A stretch of 64,000 bases of DNA from Paenibacillaceae bacterium (GCA_015057715.1 SVDS01000004.1:16026-80025), one strand, 5' to 3'; shown: positions 7,083 to 16,054, counted from the first letter of the stretch. The notes: generated by a model from the sequence alone, not told the origin. Numbers and translations are program-made.

Positions 7083-9629
7083 TTAGAAATGTGTCAACAT
7101 GGTTCTGCTGATGATCTCATCCTGTACATCCTTGCACAGCTCTACGAAGAATGCGCTGTATCCAGCTACGCGGACGATTAAGTCACGGTAAAGTTCCGGA
7201 TGTTTCTGAGCCTCAATCAGTGTGTTGTTATCTAAGTAGTTAAACTGCATTTCGCCGTTTCCGAACATGCAGGCGGTACGAAGAAGAGTAATTAAGCTTT
7301 CTTCTCCTTCTGGTGTATCAAGAAGTCCAGCCATGATCTTAAAGTTGTGTACCATACCGATGTTCATGGTGTCGTTTGCCATCTTGGATACAGACTTGAT
7401 AATCGCTGTCGGTCCCTTGAAGTCAGCACCCTGGGTTGGGCTGATACCATCGGATAATGGCAACCATGCATGACGTCCGTTTGCAGAAGCGCCTGTTAAC
7501 TGACCGAATGGTGTGTTGTTGGAAATAGATAATGTACCGTGGCTTAATACAGAGTATAAGGTCTTATACTGTCTGTGCTCATGCTCAGTAAAGTCAACTA
7601 AATCAGCAGCGATTAAATCTGCGTAATCATCGTCATTTCCGTATTTTGGTGCATTGAGGCAATCGGTACGGATCTGGTCATAGCCCACAAAGTCAGCCTT
7701 TAATGCTTCATTTAACTGTGCAAGTGTGTATTTCTTCTCATCGAATACCAGCTTTTTAATTGCTGCCATGGAATCTGCATAGGTTGCAAGTCCTGACCAT
7801 ACAACACCAGGTCCGAAGTTATACATAGCTCCGCCTGCAGATACGTCTTTTGCTTTTTCCATACATCCTTCATACATGATGGACATTAATGGCTTTGGAG
7901 CAAGCTCTCTGTGAACGCGCTGAGAGATAACGGTTGCAACAGAAGACCATTTTGTAATGTACTTAATTTCTTCCTTAACAGCTGCTTCAAACTCTTCATA
8001 AGTCTTAAAGCTGTTGATGTCGCCCATATCAGGACAAACCTGTTTGCCATACCATAACGGTACACCTTTGTTAAGTACAAGCTCGATACAGATTGGCCAC
8101 TGTGTATAAGCAGTTGAAGTCCACTGATACAGACGTCCTGATTTCTGAGGCTCTACACAACCCATCAGGCAGTAGTCACGTGCATCTTCAATAGAAACGC
8201 CCTTTGCAAGCATCATCTTGATGTGTGCGTCGTCAAAGTGGCAGGCAGGGAATCCCATACCGGAACGAACAACATCTACGATTTTCTTTAAGTACTTCTT
8301 CGGGGACTTATTGTGAATACGGCATGCAAGAGATGGCTGATAAATCTTTACATGACGGACAGCATCCATAAGAAGGTATGTTAAGTCATTGGTTGCATCC
8401 ATTCCGCTTCTTGTTACACCACCTACGCACATATTAACGAATGGCTGGTAACCTGCAAAGAATTTAGAACCGCCTTCGCTGGTGATCCACATCATCTCAG
8501 ACATCTTAATAAGCATACAGCCTGAAAGTTCAAATGCCTGGAAATCATTCATACGGCCGGATTCGATATCAGCTTTGTAGTAAGGGTACATATACTGGTC
8601 TACACGTCCGATGGACATACCAGTCTGGTTCTCTTCTACTACAAGCAGAGACTCGATGGTCCATACAGACTGAATTGCTTCCCAGTAAGTTCTTGGCTTG
8701 TGAGCTGGAACGTATGCATTTACTTCAGCGATCTTTAAAAGCTCATCTTTACGCTTTGGATTGGTTTCTTTCACAGCAAGTTCTTTTGCATACTCAGAAA
8801 GTCTCTTAGCGTAGATCATAACGCCTTCTGTGGTATCAATGATGGACTTGTAGAAGTAGATCTTCTCAATGTCATCTGGATTTTCGTATTTTAACTCTTT
8901 TAAATGATCCTTAGCTTCCTGCTGGATATCAAGCATACCCTTGTTCATTAAGATTACGTCATAACCAGGGTTGGAGTCACCGCCGCCGTTTACTGCATGA
9001 TAGGAACAGTCAGAAACGAAGGATTCGCCGGATAATTCCCAAACACCAGCTTCACGATACTGATCTTCGCAGTGCTCATCAACGGATTTGCCCTCCCAGT
9101 ATGGGAAAAGCTCTTCTCTCATGATCTTTTTATCTTCATCAGAGATATAGAATGGATCCTGAGGACGGCTTCCGATGGTATCGATTTCATCCTTCATCCA
9201 TCTCCATGCAATATCAGGAGAGAAAGCACCTGCACGAGGAGCGCCGTTTGGAGCACCTACGATCAGCTCGTTGTCCTGAATTACAAGGGGAGCTGTTTCG
9301 CAGCAGTAACGGAAACATTTTGCACGAAGCATGATCTTTGGCATACCTGGATTTTCTGCAGCAATCTTTGTGATCGCACGGGCACGGTATGTTGTAATAG
9401 ATGGCTTGTGTGTTAAGTAGTTCTCTTTTAATTTCTGAAGTCTTGTTGTAATACCGTCAGGAATGGTTGTGCCCTCCTCGGCATATACTGCAGCTGCTGT
9501 CTTTGCAGGCTCATTTTTATTGATTTCGTCAGAAACAGTTTCAAACATCTTCATCAGGGAAGCTCTTTCTTCTGGTGTCATGTTTTTCGTTGCTTCTACA
9601 AATTTATTAGAAAATTCACGAATATCCAA
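7083..9629 (-). CDS. cutC: Choline trimethylamine-lyase (glycyl radical enzyme)
   Basis: It cleaves choline to trimethylamine and acetaldehyde. The thiyl-radical loop [18 protein letters not shown] carries the Cys and Glu pair of CutC (about C491/E493, equivalent to Cys489/Glu491 of the Desulfovibrio enzyme). The glycyl-radical loop RVAGYSAFF is near the end (G823). I chose the TTG at 9629 (848 aa, N-terminus [16 protein letters not shown]) because an AGAGAGGG ribosome site lies 8 bases upstream and the N-terminus then matches known CutC. A longer reading opens at another TTG at 9650. This is the short, clostridial/Desulfovibrio-type enzyme without the long N-terminal extension of enterobacterial CutC. 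Confidence 0.96.
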   Translation of the reverse strand: MDIREFSNKFVEATKNMTPEERASLMKMFETVSDEINKNEPAKTAAAVYAEEGTTIPDGITTRLQKLKENYLTHKPSITTYRARAITKIAAENPGMPKIMLRAKCFRYCCETAPLVIQDNELIVGAPNGAPRAGAFSPDIAWRWMKDEIDTIGSRPQDPFYISDEDKKIMREELFPYWEGKSVDEHCEDQYREAGVWELSGESFVSDCSYHAVNGGGDSNPGYDVILMNKGMLDIQQEAKDHLKELKYENPDDIEKIYFYKSIIDTTEGVMIYAKRLSEYAKELAVKETNPKRKDELLKIAEVNAYVPAHKPRTYWEAIQSVWTIESLLVVEENQTGMSIGRVDQYMYPYYKADIESGRMNDFQAFELSGCMLIKMSEMMWITSEGGSKFFAGYQPFVNMCVGGVTRSGMDATNDLTYLLMDAVRHVKIYQPSLACRIHNKSPKKYLKKIVDVVRSGMGFPACHFDDAHIKMMLAKGVSIEDARDYCLMGCVEPQKSGRLYQWTSTAYTQWPICIELVLNKGVPLWYGKQVCPDMGDINSFKTYEEFEAAVKEEIKYITKWSSVATVISQRVHRELAPKPLMSIMYEGCMEKAKDVSAGGAMYNFGPGVVWSGLATYADSMAAIKKLVFDEKKYTLAQLNEALKADFVGYDQIRTDCLNAPKYGNDDDYADLIAADLVDFTEHEHRQYKTLYSVLSHGTLSISNNTPFGQLTGASANGRHAWLPLSDGISPTQGADFKGPTAIIKSVSKMANDTMNIGMVHNFKIMAGLLDTPEGEESLITLLRTACMFGNGEMQFNYLDNNTLIEAQKHPELYRDLIVRVAGYSAFFVELCKDVQDEIISRTMLTHF

Positions 9630-9659
9630 TCTGTTTACCCTCTCTTTCAATTATTTCTC

Positions 9660-11144
9660 TTACAGTTCCTTTGATAATGCTTCTAATATCTGCTTTAAAA
9701 GTTCTTTTGCATCTCCATGCTGACTGGCAGGTGCCGCAGCCTGGGTGCAGGAACACAATTCTGTTTTTGCATTTTCCAGATATTCATCGGCTTTTCTCAC
9801 TCCATATCCCACTTTCCGGATATAGATGAAATTCATGGGGGAAACATTATCCGATGTAATACCGGCTCCGGCTGTGATACTTCCCAGCGTCATGGCAGGG
9901 AATAAATTCGTGGTCATTCCCATGCTGCCTAATGTGGCAGGGGTATTGACAAGCACTCTTCCAACCGGTTTTTTCAAAGCGAACTGGCGGATTACTTCTT
10001 CGTCTCTGGAATGGATTACCAGAGTGTGACCATGGCTTTCATTTACCAGGAGACTCATACATTTCTCGCAGGCATGCATCCAGTCGTTTTCGATGTAGTA
10101 GGCAAGTACGGGACAGAGAAGCTCTTTTGCAAATGGGTTTCTGTCAGAAATATATTTCTGCTGGGAAACCAGTACGCTTGTGCTTTCCGGTACTGTAAAA
10201 CCTGCACGTCTGGCAAGTTCTATGGCCGGTCTTCCCATAATCTCCGTATCTGCATTTCCATGTTCCAGGTTGAGAAGATCAATTAACTGCTTTTCCTCTT
10301 CCCCGTTCATGAAATACGCACCGTTTTTCAACATTTCAGCTTTTACTTCTGCCGCAATTAAGCTGTCTACTACCACATACTGTTCTGCCGCAGATACGAT
10401 TCCGTAATCAAAGGTACGGCTTACGATAATATCTTCAACCGCCTGTTTTAAATCAGCTGTCCGCTCTATAAATACAGGACCATTTCCGGTGCCTCCGTAG
10501 ATGTAGGGTTTTCCGCTTTGTGCTGCCTCACGGTTTAATTCCGGCACTCCGGTATTGACCACCATGGCTGCTGCCGGGTGATGAATCAGTTCCAAAGCTC
10601 CTGCCTTCGTTACCGTCTTTAAGTATCCGATGGCTCCTTCCGGAAGTCCGTAGCGAAGACCGACTTCCTTCAGACAGTCAAGAAGCCTGCCTGTCACCTT
10701 TACCGCCCGCTCATGAGGAGCGATGACGATGGGGTTTCCGGATTTCACTGCAATCAGTACGTTATAAATCGCAGTGGATACCGGGCTTACAGAAGGAGTA
10801 AGAGCAGCGATGACTCCCACCGGAACGCCTACGTCCATGGTTTTACGTACAGGGTCTTCATTTAAAACGCCCACACATTTCATATCACGTAAGTGCTTCG
10901 GCAGAAATTCGCAGACAAAGGTGTCTTTTACAAGCTTATCTTTTGCGCGTCCGTAGCCTGTTTCTTCTGCGGACATCACGGCCAGTTCTTCTACCAGCTC
11001 CTTTGCTGCATTCGCAAGACCTTCGACGATGGTATCAAGCTTTTCCTGGGGGAAGGTGAGCATGGTCTTACCGGCGTCTCTTGCGCTTTCCATTAAAATC
11101 CTTGCCTCCTGTATGGAGAGAAGGTCTTTATCTACAAAATTCAT
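9660..11144 (-). CDS. Aldehyde dehydrogenase homologue lacking the catalytic Cys and Asn (predicted pseudoenzyme)
   Basis: 494 aa, full-length member of the CoA-acylating aldehyde dehydrogenase family. At the nucleophile position it reads TFDYGIVSAAEQ (S251, codon TCT) where the paralogue at 1-759 has ICAS; at the oxyanion Asn it reads PSVSPVST (S120, codon AGC) instead of PSTNPTST. The reading frame is intact, so it is not a decaying gene. The tail after a Ser/Ala/Pro linker, GDAKELLKQILEALSKEL, looks like an amphipathic encapsulation peptide. It lies 30 bases before cutC. A structural or targeting role is likely. Confidence 0.9.
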   Translation of the reverse strand: MNFVDKDLLSIQEARILMESARDAGKTMLTFPQEKLDTIVEGLANAAKELVEELAVMSAEETGYGRAKDKLVKDTFVCEFLPKHLRDMKCVGVLNEDPVRKTMDVGVPVGVIAALTPSVSPVSTAIYNVLIAVKSGNPIVIAPHERAVKVTGRLLDCLKEVGLRYGLPEGAIGYLKTVTKAGALELIHHPAAAMVVNTGVPELNREAAQSGKPYIYGGTGNGPVFIERTADLKQAVEDIIVSRTFDYGIVSAAEQYVVVDSLIAAEVKAEMLKNGAYFMNGEEEKQLIDLLNLEHGNADTEIMGRPAIELARRAGFTVPESTSVLVSQQKYISDRNPFAKELLCPVLAYYIENDWMHACEKCMSLLVNESHGHTLVIHSRDEEVIRQFALKKPVGRVLVNTPATLGSMGMTTNLFPAMTLGSITAGAGITSDNVSPMNFIYIRKVGYGVRKADEYLENAKTELCSCTQAAAPASQHGDAKELLKQILEALSKEL

Positions 11145-11175
11145 TTCTCTGTTCTCCCTTCAACCGGGATACGTT

Positions 11176-11481
11176 TTATTCCTGCTCCGGCGCAGCGATT
11201 GCATATCTCTTGATGATCTTTACAAGATCCGGATGAGGTCTTGGGATTACAACACAGCTGTAAATCTCAGCGCCCATATCGCTTACTGCTTTTACTCCTG
11301 CATCAACTGCAGTCTTGCAGGCTCCTACATCTCCGCGTACCAGAACGGAAATATATCCGGAAGCTACGTTCTCATAACCAACAAGTTCAACATCTGCAGC
11401 CTTACACATTGCATCAGCTGCTTCTAATGCGAATACCAAACCAAATGTTTCAATTGAGCCGATGGCTTCATATCTTTCCAT
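11176..11481 (-). CDS. BMC-H hexameric shell protein
   Basis: 101 aa with a single BMC domain: GSIETFGLVFALEAADAMCKAADV, VRGDVGACKTAVDAG, and CVVIPRPHPDLVKII. It is one of three near-standard BMC-H genes in the operon and adjoins the 98-aa shell gene (17-base gap). Cysteines in the helix (MCKAADV) and after RGDVGA distinguish it from the other two. It builds facets of the polyhedral shell. Confidence 0.95.
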   Translation of the reverse strand: MERYEAIGSIETFGLVFALEAADAMCKAADVELVGYENVASGYISVLVRGDVGACKTAVDAGVKAVSDMGAEIYSCVVIPRPHPDLVKIIKRYAIAAPEQE

Positions 11482-11498
11482 ATACTGTTTTCCTCTCT

Positions 11499-11795
11499 TT
11501 ACGCGTCAATATCATGTACTGATACAATGTCGCCGACTTCTTTGATGGGTCTTGGCATTACATTATGTGCAGTCAGTTTGCCGATGGCTGCTGCTGCTTC
11601 TGCGCCTGCATCTACGGCGGCACGTACGGCTGCCACATCACCCTTTACCATAATGGTTACCAGGGTAGAGCCTACGTTTTCATAGGAAATTAATTCTACG
11701 TCTGCTGCTTTTAACATCTTATCTGCTGCTTCCAGAGCCGGAGTTAATCCGAGAGTTTCTACCAGCCCTAATGCTTCATCTCCGTAATATCTCAC
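11499..11795 (-). CDS. BMC-H hexameric shell protein
   Basis: 98 aa, single BMC domain: ALGLVETLGLTPALEAADKMLKAADV, VKGDVAAVRAAVDAG, and HNVMPRPIKEV. It is a paralogue of the shell proteins at 11176-11481 and 13100-13390. The TLGLTPAL helix start and VGSTLVTI strand differ from its paralogues, so pore-lining residues probably differ. Confidence 0.95.
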   Translation of the reverse strand: MRYYGDEALGLVETLGLTPALEAADKMLKAADVELISYENVGSTLVTIMVKGDVAAVRAAVDAGAEAAAAIGKLTAHNVMPRPIKEVGDIVSVHDIDA

Positions 11796-11815
11796 CTTCG
11801 TAAACCTCCTGAAAT

Positions 11816-12097
11816 TTATTTGCGGTATTTCTTGTCTACGTACTTGTCTACGGTTGCCTTGCCATCGTCGTTAATTGCATAACGCATGCGCAGATCACCC
11901 TTCTCATCTAAATCATAGCTCTGTAAGCTAACCAGTCCGTTTGCCTCTAAGGACATAACGTGATCCATATAACGATCTTTAGTAAACTGACGCTCACTGC
12001 CGTACTCTGACTTTAAAGCTCCCATAATCTGAGCGATGTCAGCACTTTCTACTCCGTATAAATAATTTAAAACCGCTGTTCTTGCAGGTAATAACAT
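11816..12097 (-). CDS. Small winged-helix-like protein of the choline operon
   Basis: 93 aa, not a family I recognise with certainty. The layout (TAVLNYLYGVESADIAQIM...MDHVMSLEANGLVSLQSYDLDEKGDLRMRYAINDDGKATVDKYV) looks like a winged helix: helices, then a recognition-like helix, then a hairpin. It has no shell or enzyme motif. It starts 4 bases after the stop of the transporter gene. Possible roles are a co-regulator or an assembly factor. Confidence 0.65.
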   Translation of the reverse strand: MLLPARTAVLNYLYGVESADIAQIMGALKSEYGSERQFTKDRYMDHVMSLEANGLVSLQSYDLDEKGDLRMRYAINDDGKATVDKYVDKKYRK

Positions 12098-12101
12098 CTT
12101 T

Positions 12102-13100
12102 TTATACCCCTTTCCTGAATAAATCCAGTGGATTCATGGTAACTACAATCGCACCTAATACGATTACGATAGAGCCGATTACAATCGTAGGGGTAACTGC
12201 CTGTCCCAGAAACAGGATACAGAAGAAAACGCCCCAGAACGCATATGTTACATTTAAGGACATACCAATTGCACAACCAACCGTAGAGTTGCTCTTATAC
12301 CAGCAAAGGAAAGATACTGCTGCGCTTAAGCCTGCAACTGCCAGCCAGATAACTGGAATTCCTGCTGTTAAAGTTCCGCCTAAAAGTCCTAAGCCTCCAA
12401 CGATAGGAAGAATTACGAATAAGTCTACAATACCAGAGATGAGCTGACGTAAGTTTACAGCGACATCAGTGTCGATCATAGCTCCGCCGTAGGTAGAGAA
12501 AACACCTTCCAGCGCCCAGCAGATTGCTGCAACGAAGGAGAAGATAATTCCCAGTGTGAAGTTGTCACTGCCTTCCGGCTTAGTCCAGTTGATAATGATG
12601 GCACCAGCCACACATACAAGCATACCAACCATAACTCTTTTTGTAATTTTCTGTTTTAAGAAGATCCAGGCAAAAATTGCACCAAACAAGCTGCATAATG
12701 CGGAGATCGGGATTGCGTAAGCTCCTGCCATGGCAAGACCAACCAGATAAGCGCCGTTTGCAATAGGTCCTCCAAGAATGGATCCGATTACAATCATTTT
12801 TCCAGGGAATGTATTAAGACTTCTGCCCATCTCACGGAGACGGCCGCTCTTTGCATTGTATGCAGTCAGCCAGATTCCTGCGAAAAGGTCATTTAAGCCG
12901 GATAATACATATGGTCCTGCTAAAAGGCCTGCTGCGCTGGCAAGAGGTTCATAGTAACCGGCTACCAGTACAAGAACTGTATAAATTCCATAGGTAAGTC
13001 CGGATAATGCACCGGTTGTCATTCCAGTTGTCCTGAATTTTTTGTTAATAGCTGCCATTTTCGCATCCGCAGATGCTGATGTCATTCCTTGGTTACCCAT
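12102..13100 (-). CDS. EamA/DMT-family membrane transporter, copy 1
   Basis: 332 aa with about ten hydrophobic segments in two EamA-like halves (for example GALSGLTYGIYTVLVLVAG, AAVSFLCWYKSNS, and GSIVIVLGAIVV). It shares long identical stretches with the protein at 13394-14353 (SGLNDLFAGIWLT, AGAYAIPISA). Its start codon overlaps the stop of the shell gene by one base (TAATG). In this operon it could import choline or release trimethylamine or ethanol; direction and substrate cannot be read from the sequence. Confidence 0.85.
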   Translation of the reverse strand: MGNQGMTSASADAKMAAINKKFRTTGMTTGALSGLTYGIYTVLVLVAGYYEPLASAAGLLAGPYVLSGLNDLFAGIWLTAYNAKSGRLREMGRSLNTFPGKMIVIGSILGGPIANGAYLVGLAMAGAYAIPISALCSLFGAIFAWIFLKQKITKRVMVGMLVCVAGAIIINWTKPEGSDNFTLGIIFSFVAAICWALEGVFSTYGGAMIDTDVAVNLRQLISGIVDLFVILPIVGGLGLLGGTLTAGIPVIWLAVAGLSAAVSFLCWYKSNSTVGCAIGMSLNVTYAFWGVFFCILFLGQAVTPTIVIGSIVIVLGAIVVTMNPLDLFRKGV

Positions 13101-13390
13101 TACTTAATCTCCTTTTTATCCTTCGGAAGAATTGTCTCAACTTCTGCATGTGGACGTGGAATCACGTGTACAGATACCAGCTCGCCAACTCTCTGTGCTG
13201 CTGCTGCGCCTGCATCAGTAGCTGCTTTCACTGCGCCTACATCGCCTCTTACCATAACGGTAACAAGTCCGCCGCCTACAAATTCTTTACCAACAAGTGT
13301 TACATTTGCTGCCTTTACCATAGCGTCTGCAGCTTCGATTGAGCCGATTAAACCTTTTGTTTCGATCATTCCTAATGCATCATATTTCAT
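13100..13390 (-). CDS. BMC-H hexameric shell protein
   Basis: 96 aa, single BMC domain: [41 protein letters not shown], and [15 protein letters not shown] with a Lys-rich tail. As the second gene of the operon, between two transporter genes, it is likely the most highly translated shell protein. Its stop overlaps the start of the next gene by one base. Confidence 0.95.
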   Translation of the reverse strand: MKYDALGMIETKGLIGSIEAADAMVKAANVTLVGKEFVGGGLVTVMVRGDVGAVKAATDAGAAAAQRVGELVSVHVIPRPHAEVETILPKDKKEIK

Positions 13391-13393
13391 TGT

Positions 13394-14353
13394 TTAGTCC
13401 TCCTTTTTATTTAGCAATTCAAATGGGTCAACGGATACCAGTACAGCTCCGATGATAATGATAATAGAACCAATGATAATGGTCGGGGTTACTGGCTGTT
13501 TGATAAACAGGATACAAAACAGCACGCCCCAGAACGCGTAGGTGATGTTAAGTGACATTCCCATGGCACAGCCTACTGTACTGTTTGACTTATACCAGCA
13601 GAGATAGGAGATTGCCGCACAGAGACCAGAAACGATCAGCCATGCAATGGGAGGCAGGGAAAAGAGTGTGCCTTTTAAAAGTCCCATACCGCCTACGATA
13701 GGCAGAATTACAATTAAATCTACAATTCCGGATAAAAGCTGACGGATATTGATTACTACATCTGTGTCAAGCATTGCACTTCCGTAAGCTGCAAATACGC
13801 CTTCCAGCGCCCAGCCAATTGCTGCTACAAAGGCACAAATGATACCAAGAGTAAAGTTGGAGCTGCCTTCTGGTTTTACCCAGTTAATAACGATTGCTCC
13901 AACAACACAGATCAGCATACCAAGACCAACTCTGGGTACGATTTTCTGTTTTAAGAAGATCCGTGCAAATAATGCTCCGAAAAGAATGTACATGGCAGAA
14001 ATCGGGATTGCATAAGCTCCTGCCATTGCCAGGCCCATTAAGTATGCACCGCTGGCAATTGGTCCTCCTACAAGGGAACCAAGTAAAATGATTTTGCCAG
14101 GAAACAGTTTTAAGCTTCTTCCGATCTCACGTATTCTTCCGGTCTTTATGTTGTACACAGTAAGCCAGATTCCGGCAAATAAGTCATTGAGACCAGATGT
14201 TACGTAGGGAGCAGCAAAAAGCCCCACTGCCCCGGCGAGTGGTTTGTAGTATCCGGCGATCAGTACAAAGGTGGTGTATAACCCGTACATGAGACCAGAT
14301 ATCAAACCGGTTGTAACGCCAATTCGTTTAAATTTCTTTCGCGCTTCCGTCAT
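13394..14353 (-). CDS. EamA/DMT-family membrane transporter, copy 2 (first gene of the operon)
   Basis: 319 aa, about ten transmembrane segments, clearly homologous along its length to the protein at 12102-13100 (shared GYYxPLA, SGLNDLFAGIWLT, NFTLGI, and CWYKSNSTVGCAMGMSLN). It is the first gene after the MerR-type promoter at about 14.5 kb, with a 140-base leader. Retention of two diverged copies in one operon suggests different substrates (choline in, trimethylamine out) or a heterodimer; this is inference. Confidence 0.85.
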   Translation of the reverse strand: MTEARKKFKRIGVTTGLISGLMYGLYTTFVLIAGYYKPLAGAVGLFAAPYVTSGLNDLFAGIWLTVYNIKTGRIREIGRSLKLFPGKIILLGSLVGGPIASGAYLMGLAMAGAYAIPISAMYILFGALFARIFLKQKIVPRVGLGMLICVVGAIVINWVKPEGSSNFTLGIICAFVAAIGWALEGVFAAYGSAMLDTDVVINIRQLLSGIVDLIVILPIVGGMGLLKGTLFSLPPIAWLIVSGLCAAISYLCWYKSNSTVGCAMGMSLNITYAFWGVLFCILFIKQPVTPTIIIGSIIIIIGAVLVSVDPFELLNKKED

Positions 14354-14425
14354 TTAAGTTTCCTTCCCCATCTGAATAGTGCACAAAATTTAAGTTGTCC
14401 TGTTGCTTTTTCTTTCACGTTCAGC

Positions 14426-14439
14426 TGAAAACGTTTAGA
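14426..14439. promoter_or_regulatory. Candidate CcpA (cre) site in the choline operon leader
   Basis: TGAAAACGTTTAGA agrees with the Gram-positive cre consensus TGWAANCGNTNWCA at all but one defined position. It lies roughly 60 bases downstream of the predicted transcription start of the choline operon, where CcpA could act as a roadblock. This is a single-site match judged by eye. Confidence 0.4.
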
Positions 14440-14503
14440 AAATGCACGACGCCTGTTAATGTTACTAATTTTCTACTGGCTGCCTGCATTTTTCTATGCA
14501 TTT

Positions 14504-14535
14504 AGTATAGGACTTCCCCCTATGGGGAATGTCAA
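14504..14535 (-). promoter_or_regulatory. Choline operon promoter with MerR-type 20-bp spacer and operator
   Basis: On the minus strand, TTGACA (14530-14535) and TATACT (14504-14509) are separated by 20 bp, longer than the 17-bp optimum, as in MerR-activated promoters. The spacer contains the near-perfect dyad TTCCCCATAGGGGGAA (14514-14529). The same layout recurs in front of the merR gene. The rest of the 14354-14697 gap holds the operon leader and the merR terminator. Confidence 0.88.
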
Positions 14536-14597
14536 CTGATTTTTTTTTATTTTTATACCAGTTTAAATGGTAATTTTTACCCTGGTGCTCCACACAT

Positions 14598-14656
14598 AAA
14601 AAAGGCTCTCCTGAAACAGAAATTTTTACTCATTTCTGTTCCAAAAGAACCTGTAA
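14598..14656 (-). terminator. Terminator of the MerR regulator gene
   Basis: On the minus strand a long hairpin with core arms AACAGAAAT and ATTTCTGTT, extended by G-U-tolerant pairing to about 20 bp, is followed by TTTTTT. It lies about 45 bases after the regulator stop codon and separates it from the choline operon promoter. Confidence 0.85.
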
Positions 14657-14697
14657 AATTACCTTTTTTAACCGTTGGTACTGGGATTCATGCTCCC

Positions 14698-15531
14698 TTA
14701 CTGCCTGTAAACCGGGACAATTATTTCTGTTACAAACTCTTCGGGGTTCCTGGTTGTCCAGTAATCCACCACATAACGCTCAAAGCTTTCTTTTCCACAC
14801 TGGTATCCCCGCTTGGCTGCCCAGCTTACAATCCGCTCGTATTCTTCATCTATGGTCTCATGTTTTCCAATATGATAGACAGAGGCCACCATGATGCCGC
14901 CATAAGTCTGGCGGTTTAAGCATTCCTTGCAGGGGTGAATGGCTTTCTGCATAATTGTTGTCGTTTTGCATTTGCCGTTCATCTTCTCTTCAAAGGAATC
15001 AAACTTAAGAATTACCGCACCTGTAATCTCATTCTCAGCTTTTTCAAGGTGATTGGTCCATTCTATATTAATAATTGATTCCATATAATTGTATTCGAAG
15101 TTCTGTTTCAGGCTGCAGAACGTGGATTCTGGAAGGAATCTGACAGATACCTCATGTACATTGTTCTGGAGCACCATCTTGGCTTCCTGAATCAGCTCGT
15201 ACCAATCCTTAACAGCTACATAGCTGTTGTGAATCTGCTGCTCCTGAAGGCAGAGCTGGTCGATTTTGTTGCGGAAATTCTGTTCCAGATAGTAGTAGGT
15301 ATTGCCCTCAACAAGCCCCTGCATCTCTTCAAGCTTAAATCCCATCTGCTTGTAATACTTTACAACAGGTACGGTCATAAGTGTTTCTTTGTTGTAATAA
15401 CGGTAGCTGTTCTCCTTACATATCATATCAGGTGATATGATTCCGATCTTATCGTAAAAACGCAGAGCCTTTGTTGAAATGTTGCAGATCTTACTCACTT
15501 CCCCTATTGAGTACAGTTTTTTTTCTTCCAT
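14698..15531 (-). CDS. MerR-family regulator with GyrI-like effector domain, probable choline-operon activator
   Basis: 277 aa from the ATG at 15531, preferred over an upstream ATG at 15555 because GGGGG lies 5 bases before it. The N-terminus has the MerR winged helix (YSIGEVSKICNISTKALRFYDKIGII), then a coiled-coil helix, then a BmrR/GyrI-like ligand domain (from about residue 120, with YGGIMVASVYHIG and EIIVPVYRQ at the end). It lies directly upstream of the choline operon, and both promoters carry the same dyad. The ligand may be choline or a quaternary amine; this is inference. Confidence 0.88.
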   Translation of the reverse strand: MEEKKLYSIGEVSKICNISTKALRFYDKIGIISPDMICKENSYRYYNKETLMTVPVVKYYKQMGFKLEEMQGLVEGNTYYYLEQNFRNKIDQLCLQEQQIHNSYVAVKDWYELIQEAKMVLQNNVHEVSVRFLPESTFCSLKQNFEYNYMESIINIEWTNHLEKAENEITGAVILKFDSFEEKMNGKCKTTTIMQKAIHPCKECLNRQTYGGIMVASVYHIGKHETIDEEYERIVSWAAKRGYQCGKESFERYVVDYWTTRNPEEFVTEIIVPVYRQ

Positions 15532-15617
15532 GTAAACCCCCATAAGCACTGGCATTGTCTATGTGTTCCGTGTTCGATTTACTTATTTTATCATTCGTAC
15601 TATATACATATAGAACC

Positions 15618-15649
15618 AGTATAATCCTTCCCGTATAGGGGAATGTCAA
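15618..15649 (-). promoter_or_regulatory. merR promoter with the same 20-bp spacer and operator
   Basis: On the minus strand, TTGACA (15644-15649) and TATACT (15618-15623) flank a 20-bp spacer with the dyad TTCCCGTATAGGGGAA (plus-strand reading, 15628-15643). It is nearly identical in design to the choline operon promoter, implying autoregulation. Confidence 0.88.
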
Positions 15650-15677
15650 TACCTACTTATTTGTTATTTCTTTTCAT

Positions 15678-15726
15678 AAAAAAACCACAGGTTCCTCCTT
15701 TCACCGGATTGACCTGTGGTTTTATG
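15678..15726 (-). terminator. Thioredoxin gene terminator
   Basis: The arms AAACCACAGGT and ACCTGTGGTTT flank a loop of about 20 bases, with an A/T run on each side, so the hairpin works after trxA on the minus strand. It isolates the thioredoxin gene from merR. Confidence 0.85.
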
Positions 15727-15733
15727 AGTCTGA

Positions 15734-16054
15734 TTATTTTACCTGCTCTACCATCTGCAGAATGTCTTTCTTGGATTTTACTCCTACAGAAGTTGCCGCC
15801 AGCTTACCGCCCTTGAAAATTCCTACAGTAGGAATGCTCATAACCTTAAACTGTCCGGCGAGATCCGGCTCATTGTCCACATCAACCTTACCAATCTTTA
15901 AACCGGAATGATTCTCAGATGCAATTTCATCAAGAACTGGTGCAAACATCTTACACGGACCACACCAGGTTGCCCAGAAATCCACTAATACAACATCTTC
16001 TGTTTTTAAAACCTCTTCATCAAAGTTCTGCTTTGTTAATGTTACGATTGACAT
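15734..16054 (-). CDS. trxA: Thioredoxin
   Basis: 106 aa, normal thioredoxin length, with the redox motif WATWCGPCK (about residues 28-36) and the cis-proline segment MSIPTVGIFKGG. It is a cytosolic disulfide reductase. It is monocistronic, with its own promoter at 16197-16225 and its own terminator. Confidence 0.97.
   Translation of the reverse strand: MSIVTLTKQNFDEEVLKTEDVVLVDFWATWCGPCKMFAPVLDEIASENHSGLKIGKVDVDNEPDLAGQFKVMSIPTVGIFKGGKLAATSVGVKSKKDILQMVEQVK

Noticed and set aside
7083..9629. Glycerol- or propanediol-dehydratase-type glycyl radical enzyme
   Set aside because: The active loop reads GCVEP and the N-terminus and overall sequence match choline lyase; EutJ/EutQ/EutP-like partners also fit the choline type.
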